From Brevundimonas sp. (GTDB lineage Bacteria > Pseudomonadota > Alphaproteobacteria > Caulobacterales > Caulobacteraceae): DNA of 32,384 bases. This document shows positions 1 through 8,919 of this stretch, piece after piece; the stretch's first letter is position 1; each line of letters opens with the position of its first letter. The notes beneath the pieces were generated by a model, which saw only the letters and a list, made by a program, of their open reading frames with translations, made no database searches and was not told where the DNA came from. The stretch is taken from NCBI RefSeq assembly GCF_018608325.1, contig NZ_JABAZW010000049.1, positions 1 to 32,384 of the forward strand, read 5' to 3'. The translations under genes were made by a program, and so were the position numbers.

Positions 1-978
1 TTCCAGGCGACCCTGACGCAGGCCCAGGGCCAGCTTCAGCAGAACCAGGCGCTGCTGACCTCGGCGCGTGTGACCCTGACGCGCTACGAAACACTGCAGC
101 AGCAGGACTCCATCGCTGTTCAGCAGGTCGACACCCAGCGTGCGCTGGTTCAGCAGCTTGAAGGGGCGGTCACCGCCAATCGTGGGGCGGTGCAGGCCGC
201 GCAGCTCAATCTGGGTTTTGCGCGCATCGTGGCGCCTGCCAGCGGCCGGATTGGCCTGCGGGTCGTGGACGCCGGCAACTATATCGCGGCGGGGGACGCG
301 TCTGGGATCGCGGTGATCACCACGGTCAGTCCCATCGACATCGAGTTCACTGTGCCCCAGGCCCAGATCGGTCCGATTCAGCAGCGCGCCTATTCTGGCT
401 CCCGTCTGCCGGTTCTGGCGCTGGACACGACACGGACCCAGACGCTGGACACCGGCGTCTTCTCCACGCTGAACAACCAGATCGACGGTACGACCGGCAC
501 GGTGAAGGGCAAGGCGCGTTTCCCCAATGTCTCGGGTGCGCTGTTCCCCAGCCAGTTCGTCAACATCCGCATGACGCTGGACACATTGAAGGACGCCGTC
601 ACCGTGCCGTCCACAGCTGTGCGGCAGAACACGAACGCCTCCTTCGTCTGGATTGTCAGTGACGACAGCAAGGTGTCGCAACGCACCGTCGTGACCGGCC
701 CGGCCACCACGACCACAGTGGTCGTCACCTCCGGCCTCAAAGCCGGAGAGAAGGTCATCACCGAGGGCGGGGACCGTCTGACCGAGGGTGCGCTGGTCAC
801 GGTGGCGGGGCAGGCCCGTCCGCACGGCCAGGGCGCCGGTCAGGGTCAGGGTCAGGGGCAGGGACGGGGCCAGGGACGTGGGCCAGGTCAGGGCCAGAGG
901 CCGGACCAGAATCTGGGTCAGAACGCAGGCCAGAATACGGGTCAGAACTCAGGGCAGGCTCAAGGCCAGGGACGCTGA
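1..978 (+). CDS. mdtA: RND efflux periplasmic adaptor (MdtA/HlyD family), 5' partial
   Basis: The frame is open from base 1, so the start lies outside the window; 325 codons are visible. It begins inside the alpha-helical hairpin (Gln- and Ala-rich heptads), passes into the second half of the lipoyl domain (GFARIVAPASGRIGLRVVDA, about codons 69-88) and continues through the beta-barrel and membrane-proximal domains (VKGKARFPN, LFPSQFVNIRM, AVTVPSTAVRQ). These are standard MdtA/AcrA-type landmarks. The adaptor joins the inner-membrane RND pump to the outer-membrane channel in the periplasm. The stop is 4 bases before the first RND permease gene, so they form one operon. The C-terminal Gly/Gln-rich tail of about 55 residues is unusual and is listed separately. 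The symbol is by family resemblance; substrates are unknown. Confidence 0.9.
   Translation, partial: FQATLTQAQGQLQQNQALLTSARVTLTRYETLQQQDSIAVQQVDTQRALVQQLEGAVTANRGAVQAAQLNLGFARIVAPASGRIGLRVVDAGNYIAAGDASGIAVITTVSPIDIEFTVPQAQIGPIQQRAYSGSRLPVLALDTTRTQTLDTGVFSTLNNQIDGTTGTVKGKARFPNVSGALFPSQFVNIRMTLDTLKDAVTVPSTAVRQNTNASFVWIVSDDSKVSQRTVVTGPATTTTVVVTSGLKAGEKVITEGGDRLTEGALVTVAGQARPHGQGAGQGQGQGQGRGQGRGPGQGQRPDQNLGQNAGQNTGQNSGQAQGQGR
808..975 (+). repeat. Low-complexity GQ/GQN repeat tract encoding the adaptor tail
   Basis: Tandem short repeats on the theme ggtcag/ggccag encode a tail first rich in Gly-Gln/Gly-Arg and then a run of GQN-type units (GQNAGQNTGQNSGQ). The tail follows the last recognisable adaptor domain and ends at the stop codon. 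Such tracts are prone to slippage and are probably disordered in the protein. The role is unknown. Confidence 0.75.
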
Positions 979-982
979 TCCG

Positions 983-3900
983 ATGAGCCCCTCGCGTCCG
1001 TTTATCCAGCGGCCGGTGGCCACCTCGTTGTTCATGCTGGCTATCGTGCTGGCGGGACTGGTTGGTTTCCGCCTGCTCCCGCTGTCGGCCCTCCCGGAGG
1101 TCGATTATCCGACGATCCAGGTCCAGACCCTCTATCCCGGCGCCAGTCCCGAGGTGATGAGCCAGACGGTCACCGCGCCGCTGGAACAGCAGTTGGGCCA
1201 GATGGCCGGGCTGGACCGCATGACCTCGATCAGTTCGTCGGGGGCGTCGGTCATCACCCTGCAGTTCGGCCTGTCCGAGACGCTGGATGTGTCGGAGCAG
1301 GAGGTTCAGGCTGCGATCAACGCCGCCAGCGCTCGGTTGCCCGCCGACCTGCCTGCGCCGCCAATCTACGCCAAGATCAATCCGGCCGATGCGCCCGTCC
1401 TGACCATCGCCATTACGTCTGACACCCTGCCGCTGACGGAGGTGCAGAATCTGGTCAACACGCGGCTGGCGCAGAAGATCAGCCAGACCTCGGGCGTCGG
1501 GTTGGTGACCCTGAGCGGGGGGCAGAAGCCGGCGATCCGCATACAGGCCGATGTGCAGCGGCTGGCCTCCTACGGCATTACGCTGGACGCGATGCGCACC
1601 GCCATCGACAATGCCAACGCCAATGGGGCCAAGGGCAGTTTCGATGGGCCGACGCGGTCCTATACGATCAACGCCAATGACCAGCTTCTGACAGTCGCGG
1701 ACTATGAGAACCTGATCGTCAGCTATCGTAACGGCGCGCCGGTGCGATTGAGCGACGTGGCCAAGGTGGTGAACGGGGCTGAGAACTCGCGCCTCGCCGC
1801 ATGGGCCAACGACAAGCCCGCCATCCTGCTGAGCGTGCAGCGGCAACCGGGCGCGAACGTCATTTCGACCGTGGATGCGATCAAGCAGCGTCTGCCGGAA
1901 CTGCAGGCGCAACTGCCTGCCTCGCTGCAGATGACGGTGCTGACGGATCGCACGACCGGCATCCGGTCCTCTGTTCACCACGTCGAGATGGAGCTGGTGC
2001 TGGCGATCATCGGCGTGGTGCTGGTGATCTTCCTGTTCGTGCACAGCCTGCGGGCCACGCTGATCGCCAGTCTGGCGGTGCCGATCTCTCTGATCGGGTC
2101 GTGCGGGGCGATGTACCTGCTGGGCTACAGCCTGAATAACCTCAGCCTGATGGCCCTGACCATCGCGACCGGCTTCGTCGTCGATGACGCCATCGTCATG
2201 ATCGAGAATATATCCCGCTATCTCGAAAAGGGCATGAAGCCGATGGAGGCGGCGCTGAAGGGCGCCAGCGAGATCGGGTTCACCATCATATCGCTGACGG
2301 TGTCGCTGGTGGCGGTGCTGATCCCGTTGCTGTTCATGGGGGATGTGGTCGGGCGGCTGTTTCGTGAGTTCGCCGTCACCCTGGCCATCACCATCCTGAT
2401 CTCGGCGGTGGTGTCGCTGACCCTGACGCCCATGCTGTCGGCGCGCCTGTTGAAGACCCATCCCGAGGCTGGGGCCAAGGGCATTGGCGGCAAGGCGCAG
2501 AAGGCGTTCGAGTGGCTGGAAGGCCATTATGAAAAGGCTCTGGTCTGGGTGCTGGGACGTCAGGCCCTGACCCTGTTGGTCGCCGTGGGCACCCTGGCGC
2601 TGACCTGCCTGTTGTTCGTGGTGATCCCCAAGGGGCTGTTCCCGACGCAGGACACCGGCCAGTTGATGGCGCGGGTTCAGGCGACAAGCTCTGTCTCGTT
2701 CGAGCGGATGAGCCAGTTGCAGCAACAGGCGGCGCGGGTGGTTCTGGCGGACCCGGATGTTGAATCACTCAGCTCATCGGTCGGCGTCGACGGCGCCAAC
2801 AGCGCCGCCCTGAACATCGGCCTGATGACCATCAATCTGAAGACCAACCGCACGACGGGATCACAGCAGGCGATCATGGACCGGCTGAAGTCCGAGGTGG
2901 ACCAGATCGCGGGCCTGACCCTGTATCTCCAGCCGACGCAGGATCTGACCATCGACACCGAGACTGGGCCGACCCAGTACCGGCTGGCGGTGGAGGGAGC
3001 CAGCACCCAGAACGTCAACGAATGGGCCGACAAGATTTCAGCCGCGATGGCGAAACAGCCCAAGCTGCGCAACATCTACAATGACGTGACCGCGACCACG
3101 CCAGCGGCCCAGGTTTCGATTGATCGGGACACGGCGGCGCGCCTGTCGATCACGGCGGCCCAGGTGGATGACGCCCTCTACAGCGCCTTCGGCCAGCGGA
3201 TCGTCTCGACCATCTTCACCGAGACCAACCAGTATCGCGTCATTCTGGAGGCCGACCCCGGCATACTGACCACGCCGCAGTCGCTGGGCCAGTTGAACCT
3301 GCAGGCGTCTGGCGGTGCGACCCCGCTCGGCGCCTTCGCCTCCATCACCGAAAAGGACGCCCCGACCCAGATCACGCGCGTGGCCCAGTTCCCCGCCGCC
3401 ACCATCGGCTTTGACGCCGCGCCCGGCGTATCACTGGGGGCGGCGGTCAGTCAGGTGCAGGATGCGGTCAAGAGCGTGAAGGCCCCGGCCAGCGTCACCG
3501 CCACCTTCCTGGGCGCGGCGGGATCGTTCCAGACCTCGCTGTCGAACCAGTTGTGGCTGATCCTGGCGGCGGTGGTGTGCGTCTATATCGTGCTGGGGGT
3601 TCTGTATGAGAGCTACGTCCATCCGCTGACTATCCTGTCGACGTTGCCGTCGGCGGGGGTAGGGGCGCTGTTCGCCCTGTGGATCACCGGCAACGATCTG
3701 GGCGTCATCGGCATCATCGGCCTGATCCTGCTGATCGGCATCGTGAAGAAGAATGCGATCATGATGATCGACTTCGCCATTGCGGCTGAACGCAACGAGG
3801 GCAAGTCGGCGCACGACGCCATCTTCCAGGCGGCGGTGCTGCGGTTCCGGCCGATCATGATGACGACCTTTGCGGCCCTGTTGTCGGCGGTGCCGCTGAT

Positions 3901-4099
3901 GCTGGGCTTTGGCGAGGGTTCGGAACTGCGACGTCCGCTGGGGATCGCCATCTTCGGCGGCCTGCTGGTGAGTCAGTTGCTGACGGTGTTCACGACGCCG
4001 GTGATCTATCTGGCCTTCGATCGGTTGTCGCCCGCCAGGCGTCGTCCCGAGCCGGATGAAGGCGCGCAGCCAGACGCCGATCTGGAGCCGGTTCGGTGA
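983..4099 (+). CDS. mdtB: RND multidrug efflux permease, MdtB-like
   Basis: A 1038-residue inner-membrane proton-drug antiporter of the HAE1 RND family. The ATG at 983 is chosen because the protein then opens with SPSRPFIQRPVATSLFMLA, the usual cytoplasmic start running straight into TM1; the same frame is open further upstream but only as a shadow of the adaptor tail. Seen: a periplasmic-loop motif (LYPGASPEVM), the TM4 proton-relay Asp pair (GFVVDDAIVMIEN), the matching C-terminal half with Lys in TM10 (GIVKKNAIMMIDF), and the family's internal duplication. It overlaps the next permease by 4 bases (GTGA). MdtB and MdtC normally act as a mixed trimer, so two adjacent divergent permeases fit that arrangement. 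Confidence 0.93.
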   Translation: MSPSRPFIQRPVATSLFMLAIVLAGLVGFRLLPLSALPEVDYPTIQVQTLYPGASPEVMSQTVTAPLEQQLGQMAGLDRMTSISSSGASVITLQFGLSETLDVSEQEVQAAINAASARLPADLPAPPIYAKINPADAPVLTIAITSDTLPLTEVQNLVNTRLAQKISQTSGVGLVTLSGGQKPAIRIQADVQRLASYGITLDAMRTAIDNANANGAKGSFDGPTRSYTINANDQLLTVADYENLIVSYRNGAPVRLSDVAKVVNGAENSRLAAWANDKPAILLSVQRQPGANVISTVDAIKQRLPELQAQLPASLQMTVLTDRTTGIRSSVHHVEMELVLAIIGVVLVIFLFVHSLRATLIASLAVPISLIGSCGAMYLLGYSLNNLSLMALTIATGFVVDDAIVMIENISRYLEKGMKPMEAALKGASEIGFTIISLTVSLVAVLIPLLFMGDVVGRLFREFAVTLAITILISAVVSLTLTPMLSARLLKTHPEAGAKGIGGKAQKAFEWLEGHYEKALVWVLGRQALTLLVAVGTLALTCLLFVVIPKGLFPTQDTGQLMARVQATSSVSFERMSQLQQQAARVVLADPDVESLSSSVGVDGANSAALNIGLMTINLKTNRTTGSQQAIMDRLKSEVDQIAGLTLYLQPTQDLTIDTETGPTQYRLAVEGASTQNVNEWADKISAAMAKQPKLRNIYNDVTATTPAAQVSIDRDTAARLSITAAQVDDALYSAFGQRIVSTIFTETNQYRVILEADPGILTTPQSLGQLNLQASGGATPLGAFASITEKDAPTQITRVAQFPAATIGFDAAPGVSLGAAVSQVQDAVKSVKAPASVTATFLGAAGSFQTSLSNQLWLILAAVVCVYIVLGVLYESYVHPLTILSTLPSAGVGALFALWITGNDLGVIGIIGLILLIGIVKKNAIMMIDFAIAAERNEGKSAHDAIFQAAVLRFRPIMMTTFAALLSAVPLMLGFGEGSELRRPLGIAIFGGLLVSQLLTVFTTPVIYLAFDRLSPARRRPEPDEGAQPDADLEPVR

Positions 4100-7000
4100 A
4101 CCTGTCCGAACCCTTCATCCGGCGACCGATTGCTACCGTCCTGCTGAGCGTCGGTATTGCGTTGGCGGGGATCGCCGCCTTCTTTGTCCTGCCGGTCGCG
4201 CCCTTGCCCCAGGTCGATTATCCGGCGATTTCGGTGCAGGCGCGGCTGCCGGGCGCCAGTCCCGACACCATGGCCTCCAGTGTCGCCACGCCGCTGGAGC
4301 GTCGGCTGGGCGTGATCTCCGACGTCAATGAGATGACGTCGCAAAGCTCAACCGGATCAACGCGCATCAATCTGCAGTTCAACCTGAACCGCAACATCGA
4401 CGGCGCCGCGCGTGAGGTTCAGGCGGCCATCAACGCCGCCCGCGCGGACCTGCCCACGACCCTGCGCAGCAACCCGACCTACACCAAGTCCAATCCGTCC
4501 AGCGCGCCGGTCATCATCATGGCCCTGACCTCGGACACCAAGACGCCGGGCCAGATCTATGACGCGGTGTCCAACATCGTCAGCCAGCGGGTGGCCCAGG
4601 TCGAGGGCGTGGGCGAGGTCGAGATCGGCGGCGGTTCGCTGCCGGCCGTACGGGTGCAGGTCAATCCATTCGCGCTGAACACCTATGGCATCAGTCTGGA
4701 GGACGTTCGTGCCGCCATCCAGGCCGCCAACGCCGATCGGCCCAAGGGTACGGTCGAGGGGGAGGGGCGCCGGTTCCAGATCTATACTGATGCAGCAGGC
4801 AAGACCGCCGCCGATTACGCCAGACTGATTGTCGCGTGGCGCAACAACGCGGGGGTGCGGCTGGCGGATGTGGCGTCGGTGACCGACGGGGTGGCGGACA
4901 CCCGGACACTGGGCCTGTTCAACGGCAAGCCCGCCATCATCGTCCTGATCTCCAGTCAGCCGGGCGCCAATATCATCGACACGGTGGATGGCGTTCGGGC
5001 CGTGGTGCCGGAGCTTCAGGCGCAACTGCCCAGCGACATCAAGATTCAGGTCGCCTCAGACCGGACCAACTCGATCCGCGCCTCTCTGCATGAGATCGAA
5101 CTGACGCTGGTGGTGTCGCTGATCCTGGTGGTGCTGGTGGTCTCAGCCTTCCTGCGCAGCGCACGGGCGACCTTTATTCCCACGGTGGCGACCATCGTGT
5201 CCCTGCTGGGCACGTTCGGTGTCATGTACCTGCTGGGCTTTTCCCTGAACAATCTGAGCCTGATGGCGATTACGGTGGCGACCGGCTTTGTCGTCGATGA
5301 CGCCATCGTGGTGCTGGAGAACACCCAGCGCCACATCGAGGCGGGGATGGAGCGGTTCAAGGCGGCGCTGCTGGGCGCACGCGAGGTCGGCTTCACGGTT
5401 CTGTCGATCAGCATATCCCTGGTGGCGGTGTTCATCCCTCTGCTGTTCATGGGCGGGCAGACGGGGCGGCTGTTCCGCGAGTTCGCGGTCACCCTGTCGG
5501 CGGCGGTGATGATCTCGCTGGTCATCTCTCTGACCCTGACGCCGATGATGTGCGCCTATCTGCTGAAGCCGCGCCCGCATGGCCACCGCGAAGGACGGAT
5601 CGGCCGCACGTTTGAGGCGGCCTTCGCCAGGATACAGAATGCCTATTCCTGGTGCCTGGACTGGGCGCTGCAGTCCAAGCCGATTGTCGTGCTGTCGCTG
5701 GCGGCCGTCATCGGCCTGACAGCCTACCTCTATGTGGTGGTGCCAAAGGGCTTCTTCCCGCAGCAGGACAATGGGCAGTTGATGGCGGGCGTGCGCGCCG
5801 ACCAAAGCGTGTCGTTCCAGGCCATGTCCGCCAAGTTGAAGCGTGTCGTGGACATCATTCACGCCGATCCCGCCGTCGATACGGTGGTCGGGTTTACAGG
5901 CGGAGCCCGGGCGGGCGGGGCCTTCATGTTCGTCAATCTGAAGCCGCTGGATCAGCGCAACGGCGACAAGAGCGCCGACGTGATCGGGCGTCTGCGGCCC
6001 AAGCTGGGGCAGGTTGAAGGATTGAGCGTCTTCCTGAACCCGGTTCAGGATCTGCGGATGGGCGGGCGCCAGTCCAACTCCACCTATCAGTACACCCTGA
6101 TCAGCGATTCCAGCGCCGATCTGCGCACCTGGGGCCAGAAGCTGGAAGATGAGCTGAAGACCCGCCCGGAGCTGACCGACGTGGACAGCGATCTGGCTCA
6201 GAACGGGGTCGAGACCTATCTGACCATCGACCACGATACGGCGGCCCGCATGGGTGTCACGCCGCGCGCCATCGACAACAGCCTGTATGACTCATTCGGT
6301 CAGCGTCAGGTCGCGACCATCTATCAGGACATCAACCAGTATTCAGTCATTTTGGAATGGCTGCCTCAGTTCGCCAAAGGTCCCGAGGCCCTGGCCGATG
6401 TGCAGGTGCCGACGTCTCCGGCGGGTGGATCAGGCGCCGCCGGTTTGATCAATCCGGCGCTGAGAGATCCGTCGACCGGATCGGCCTTGGTCACTATCAC
6501 AACGCCGCTGACGCCGCTGGCCGTGGTCGCCAGTGCGGCGGAACGGCCCGCCGCCACATCGGTCAATCACCAGAACGGCGAACTGGCCACGACCGTTTCC
6601 TTCAATCTGGCGGAGGGGGTGTCCCTGTCGCAAGGGCAGGCGATTGTGAACGAAGCCGTGGCTTCGCTTGGGATGCCGATCAATGTGCGCGGCAGTTTCG
6701 CCGGGCAGGCGGCGCAGGCGCAGCAGCAGAACCAGGAACAGCCCATGCTGATCCTGGCCGCACTGGTCGCTATCTATCTGGTGCTGGGCATCCTGTATGA
6801 AAGCACGGTCCATCCGATCACCGTCCTGTCGACCTTGCCTGCGGCGGGCGTGGGGGCAGTGCTGGCCCTGATGCTGTTCGGGATGGAGTTTTCGATCATC
6901 GCCCTGATCGGGGTCTTCCTGCTGCTAGGCATCGTCAAGAAGAACGCCATCCTGATTATCGACTTCGCGCTGGACGCCCAGAGATCACGAGGCCTGTCGG

Positions 7001-7284
7001 CAGTCGAGGCGGTACGCGAGGCGTCGTTGCTGCGTTTCCGGCCGATCCTGATGACGACGCTGGCGGCGGGGCTGGGGGTGTTGCCGCTGGCCATTGGTTT
7101 CGGCGAAGGGGCGGAACTGCGCCGCCCGCTGGGCATCACCATCATCGGCGGCCTGATCGCCAGCCAACTGCTGACCCTGATCACCACGCCGGTGGTTTAT
7201 GTCTATCTCGACAAGTTGCGGAAGAAGCGGGGCGACGAGCGCGCCCTGGCCCGCGGCATCGATACGGAGTCTTCACCTGCATGA
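4096..7284 (+). CDS. mdtC: RND multidrug efflux permease, MdtC-like
   Basis: A 1062-residue second RND permease, starting at a GTG that overlaps the upstream stop in a GTGA, which indicates translational coupling. The start gives NLSEPFIRRPIATVLLSVGI, the expected N-terminus into TM1. The TM4 motif GFVVDDAIVVLEN carries the two proton-relay Asp residues, and GIVKKNAILIIDF is the TM10 counterpart. A periplasmic insertion around codons 770-830 (Gly/Pro/Ala-rich, including SPAGGSGAAG) makes it somewhat longer than the partner. Paired with the preceding gene it fits an MdtBC heteromeric pump. Its stop overlaps the outer-membrane factor start in ATGA. Confidence 0.93.
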   Translation: MNLSEPFIRRPIATVLLSVGIALAGIAAFFVLPVAPLPQVDYPAISVQARLPGASPDTMASSVATPLERRLGVISDVNEMTSQSSTGSTRINLQFNLNRNIDGAAREVQAAINAARADLPTTLRSNPTYTKSNPSSAPVIIMALTSDTKTPGQIYDAVSNIVSQRVAQVEGVGEVEIGGGSLPAVRVQVNPFALNTYGISLEDVRAAIQAANADRPKGTVEGEGRRFQIYTDAAGKTAADYARLIVAWRNNAGVRLADVASVTDGVADTRTLGLFNGKPAIIVLISSQPGANIIDTVDGVRAVVPELQAQLPSDIKIQVASDRTNSIRASLHEIELTLVVSLILVVLVVSAFLRSARATFIPTVATIVSLLGTFGVMYLLGFSLNNLSLMAITVATGFVVDDAIVVLENTQRHIEAGMERFKAALLGAREVGFTVLSISISLVAVFIPLLFMGGQTGRLFREFAVTLSAAVMISLVISLTLTPMMCAYLLKPRPHGHREGRIGRTFEAAFARIQNAYSWCLDWALQSKPIVVLSLAAVIGLTAYLYVVVPKGFFPQQDNGQLMAGVRADQSVSFQAMSAKLKRVVDIIHADPAVDTVVGFTGGARAGGAFMFVNLKPLDQRNGDKSADVIGRLRPKLGQVEGLSVFLNPVQDLRMGGRQSNSTYQYTLISDSSADLRTWGQKLEDELKTRPELTDVDSDLAQNGVETYLTIDHDTAARMGVTPRAIDNSLYDSFGQRQVATIYQDINQYSVILEWLPQFAKGPEALADVQVPTSPAGGSGAAGLINPALRDPSTGSALVTITTPLTPLAVVASAAERPAATSVNHQNGELATTVSFNLAEGVSLSQGQAIVNEAVASLGMPINVRGSFAGQAAQAQQQNQEQPMLILAALVAIYLVLGILYESTVHPITVLSTLPAAGVGAVLALMLFGMEFSIIALIGVFLLLGIVKKNAILIIDFALDAQRSRGLSAVEAVREASLLRFRPILMTTLAAGLGVLPLAIGFGEGAELRRPLGITIIGGLIASQLLTLITTPVVYVYLDKLRKKRGDERALARGIDTESSPA

Positions 7285-8669
7285 GACGCTTGGCCCCCCT
7301 TCTTCTGACTGCCGTCCTGATGACATCGGCCTGCGCCGTTGGGCCGAACTATGTGACGCCGACAACGCCGACCGTGACGGCGTTCAAGGCCCCGGACGGG
7401 TGGGGTGCGGCCCAGCCGTCGGACGGCCTGGCGCGTGGCGACTGGTGGACCCTGTTCGGAGACGATACCCTGAACAGCCTGGTGGCCCGCGCTGAAACCG
7501 CAAACCAGACCATCGCCGCAGCCGAGGCTGCCTATCGCCAGGCCCGCGCCCTGACGCGTGAGACGCGCGCGGGCCTGTTCCCGACCGTGTCGCTGAACGG
7601 GGCGGGCACGCAGTCGAAGACGCTGACCTCGAACGACAACAAGAACTATCAGGTCGGGATCGGTGCGACGTGGGAGCCGGACTTCTGGGGCCGCATCCGC
7701 CGTACGGTTGAAGCCAATGACGCCTCGGCCCAGGCCAGCGCCGCCGATCTGGCCAGCGCCCATTTGTCGATCCAGGGTGAACTGGCCGCCAACTACCTGA
7801 ACCTGCGCGAAGCCGATGCGGAGACGGCCCTGCTGGATCAGACGATCACCGGCTATGAGCGGGCGTTGCAGATCACCCGCAACCGTTACGAAGCGGGCAT
7901 CGCGCCGCGCACGGACGTTCTGCAGGCCGAGACGACGCTGGCCAATGCGCGCTCGACGCGTATCGGGCTGGAGCGGAACCGCGCCACCTATGAGAACGCC
8001 ATTGCGGTTCTGGTTGGCGAACCGGCCAGCAGTTTCAATCTGGCCCCAGCGCAATGGACGCCGATCATTCCTGACGTGCCGGTCGGGGTGCCCTCGACCT
8101 TGTTGGAACGTCGTCCCGACATCGCCTCCGCCGAGCGTGCGGTCGCCGCCGCCAACGCCCGCATCGGGGTGCAGCAGGCAGCATTCTTCCCGAACCTGTC
8201 GCTGACGGGATCCTATGGCCAGACGACGTCGAACCTTGGCGACCTGTTCGCCAGTTCAGCCAACATCTGGTCGCTGGGACTGGGGCTGGCCGAGACCCTG
8301 TTCGACGCCGGGGCGCGTGGCGCAGCGGTGGAACAGGCCCGCGCCAGCTATGACGCCTCAGTCGCCGCCTATCGTCAGACGGTGCTGACGGCGTTTCAGG
8401 ATGTAGAAAACCAACTGACCGCTACTGACGTGTTGCGTCGTCAGTACGTCGAACTGCAGGCAGCGTCCCAGGCGGCGGATCAGACCGAAACCATGATCCT
8501 GAACCAGTACCGGGCCGGAACAGTGGCCTATACGGATGTGGCGACCGCCCAGGGGACGGCTTTGACGGCCCGCCGCGCGCTGTTGCAAGGCGCGGTCAAT
8601 CGCCAGACGACGGCTGTAGCCCTGATCCAGTCCATCGGCGGCGGCTGGCGCGGCGACGTCGGTTCATGA
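7281..8669 (+). CDS. Outer-membrane efflux lipoprotein, NodT/OprM family
   Basis: A 462-residue outer-membrane channel completing the tripartite pump. A lipoprotein signal peptide is visible: a basic start, a hydrophobic stretch and lipobox T-S-A-C with the acylated Cys at residue 18, followed by AVGPNYVTP, typical of NodT-type factors. Two repeated halves of helical barrel follow (NYLNLREADAETALLDQT in the first; RIGVQQAAFFPNLSLTGSYG opening the second). Also seen are the usual DWWTLFGDDTLNSLV and LLERRPDIASAERAVAAAN signatures. The ATG overlaps the upstream stop by 4 bases, so it is the last gene of the efflux operon. No clear terminator follows. Confidence 0.92.
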   Translation: MRRLAPLLLTAVLMTSACAVGPNYVTPTTPTVTAFKAPDGWGAAQPSDGLARGDWWTLFGDDTLNSLVARAETANQTIAAAEAAYRQARALTRETRAGLFPTVSLNGAGTQSKTLTSNDNKNYQVGIGATWEPDFWGRIRRTVEANDASAQASAADLASAHLSIQGELAANYLNLREADAETALLDQTITGYERALQITRNRYEAGIAPRTDVLQAETTLANARSTRIGLERNRATYENAIAVLVGEPASSFNLAPAQWTPIIPDVPVGVPSTLLERRPDIASAERAVAAANARIGVQQAAFFPNLSLTGSYGQTTSNLGDLFASSANIWSLGLGLAETLFDAGARGAAVEQARASYDASVAAYRQTVLTAFQDVENQLTATDVLRRQYVELQAASQAADQTETMILNQYRAGTVAYTDVATAQGTALTARRALLQGAVNRQTTAVALIQSIGGGWRGDVGS

Positions 8670-8717
8670 GCGACGATCAACAACACCCGCTGGCAATTTG
8701 GTACAACTATTGCGAGT

Positions 8718-8731
8718 GTTTCGTCCGAAAC
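8718..8731. promoter_or_regulatory. Short perfect palindrome GTTTCG-TC-CGAAAC
   Basis: A 6-bp perfect inverted repeat with a 2-base spacer lies in the 84-bp gap between the efflux operon and the small ORF at 8754. It could be an operator for the small ORF. The spacer is too short for a good RNA hairpin and no T tract follows. The function is unproven. Confidence 0.25.
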
Positions 8732-8753
8732 TTCACAATGGGACAAATGCCTC

Positions 8754-8912
8754 ATGGGAGAACAGTACAAGGAGCTGGCGGCGGTGTGGCTTAGCCGTTC
8801 CTTCGGTGCGCCGACGCCCGAGATCGCCGAGGCCTATGTCGAGCTGGCCGCCATCTATGAGGCCTTGGCCTGTCTCGCATTGAGGCTGGATGTGATGGCG
8901 CGTCGGACCTGA
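8754..8912 (+). CDS. Small hypothetical protein, 52 aa
   Basis: An ATG-initiated frame of 52 residues sits between two operons and ends 7 bases before the convergent tonB stop. It reads MGEQYKELAAVWLSRSFGAP, then a helix-like stretch rich in Ala, Glu and Leu (EIAEAYVELAAIYEALACLA) and a basic tail. The composition looks like a genuine small soluble helical protein rather than a shadow frame, and it fills an otherwise empty 250-bp gap. I do not recognise the family. The ribosome-binding site is weak (GGGA about 10 bases upstream), which lowers confidence. Confidence 0.45.
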   Translation: MGEQYKELAAVWLSRSFGAPTPEIAEAYVELAAIYEALACLALRLDVMARRT

Positions 8913-8919
8913 AGGCGGG

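Noticed and set aside
808-975. CRISPR-like or satellite repeat
   Set aside because: The short repeats stay in the adaptor reading frame, have no spacers and simply encode a Gly/Gln-rich tail.
797-2725. Long open frame on the minus strand opposite mdtB
   Set aside because: It lies fully antisense to a well-supported RND permease, has a low-complexity composition rich in Arg, Gln, His and Asp, and matches no fold. High GC content makes such frames common.
8718-8731. SOS (LexA) box
   Set aside because: The alphaproteobacterial LexA site is a direct repeat of GTTC with a 7-base gap; this sequence is an inverted repeat with a 2-base spacer.
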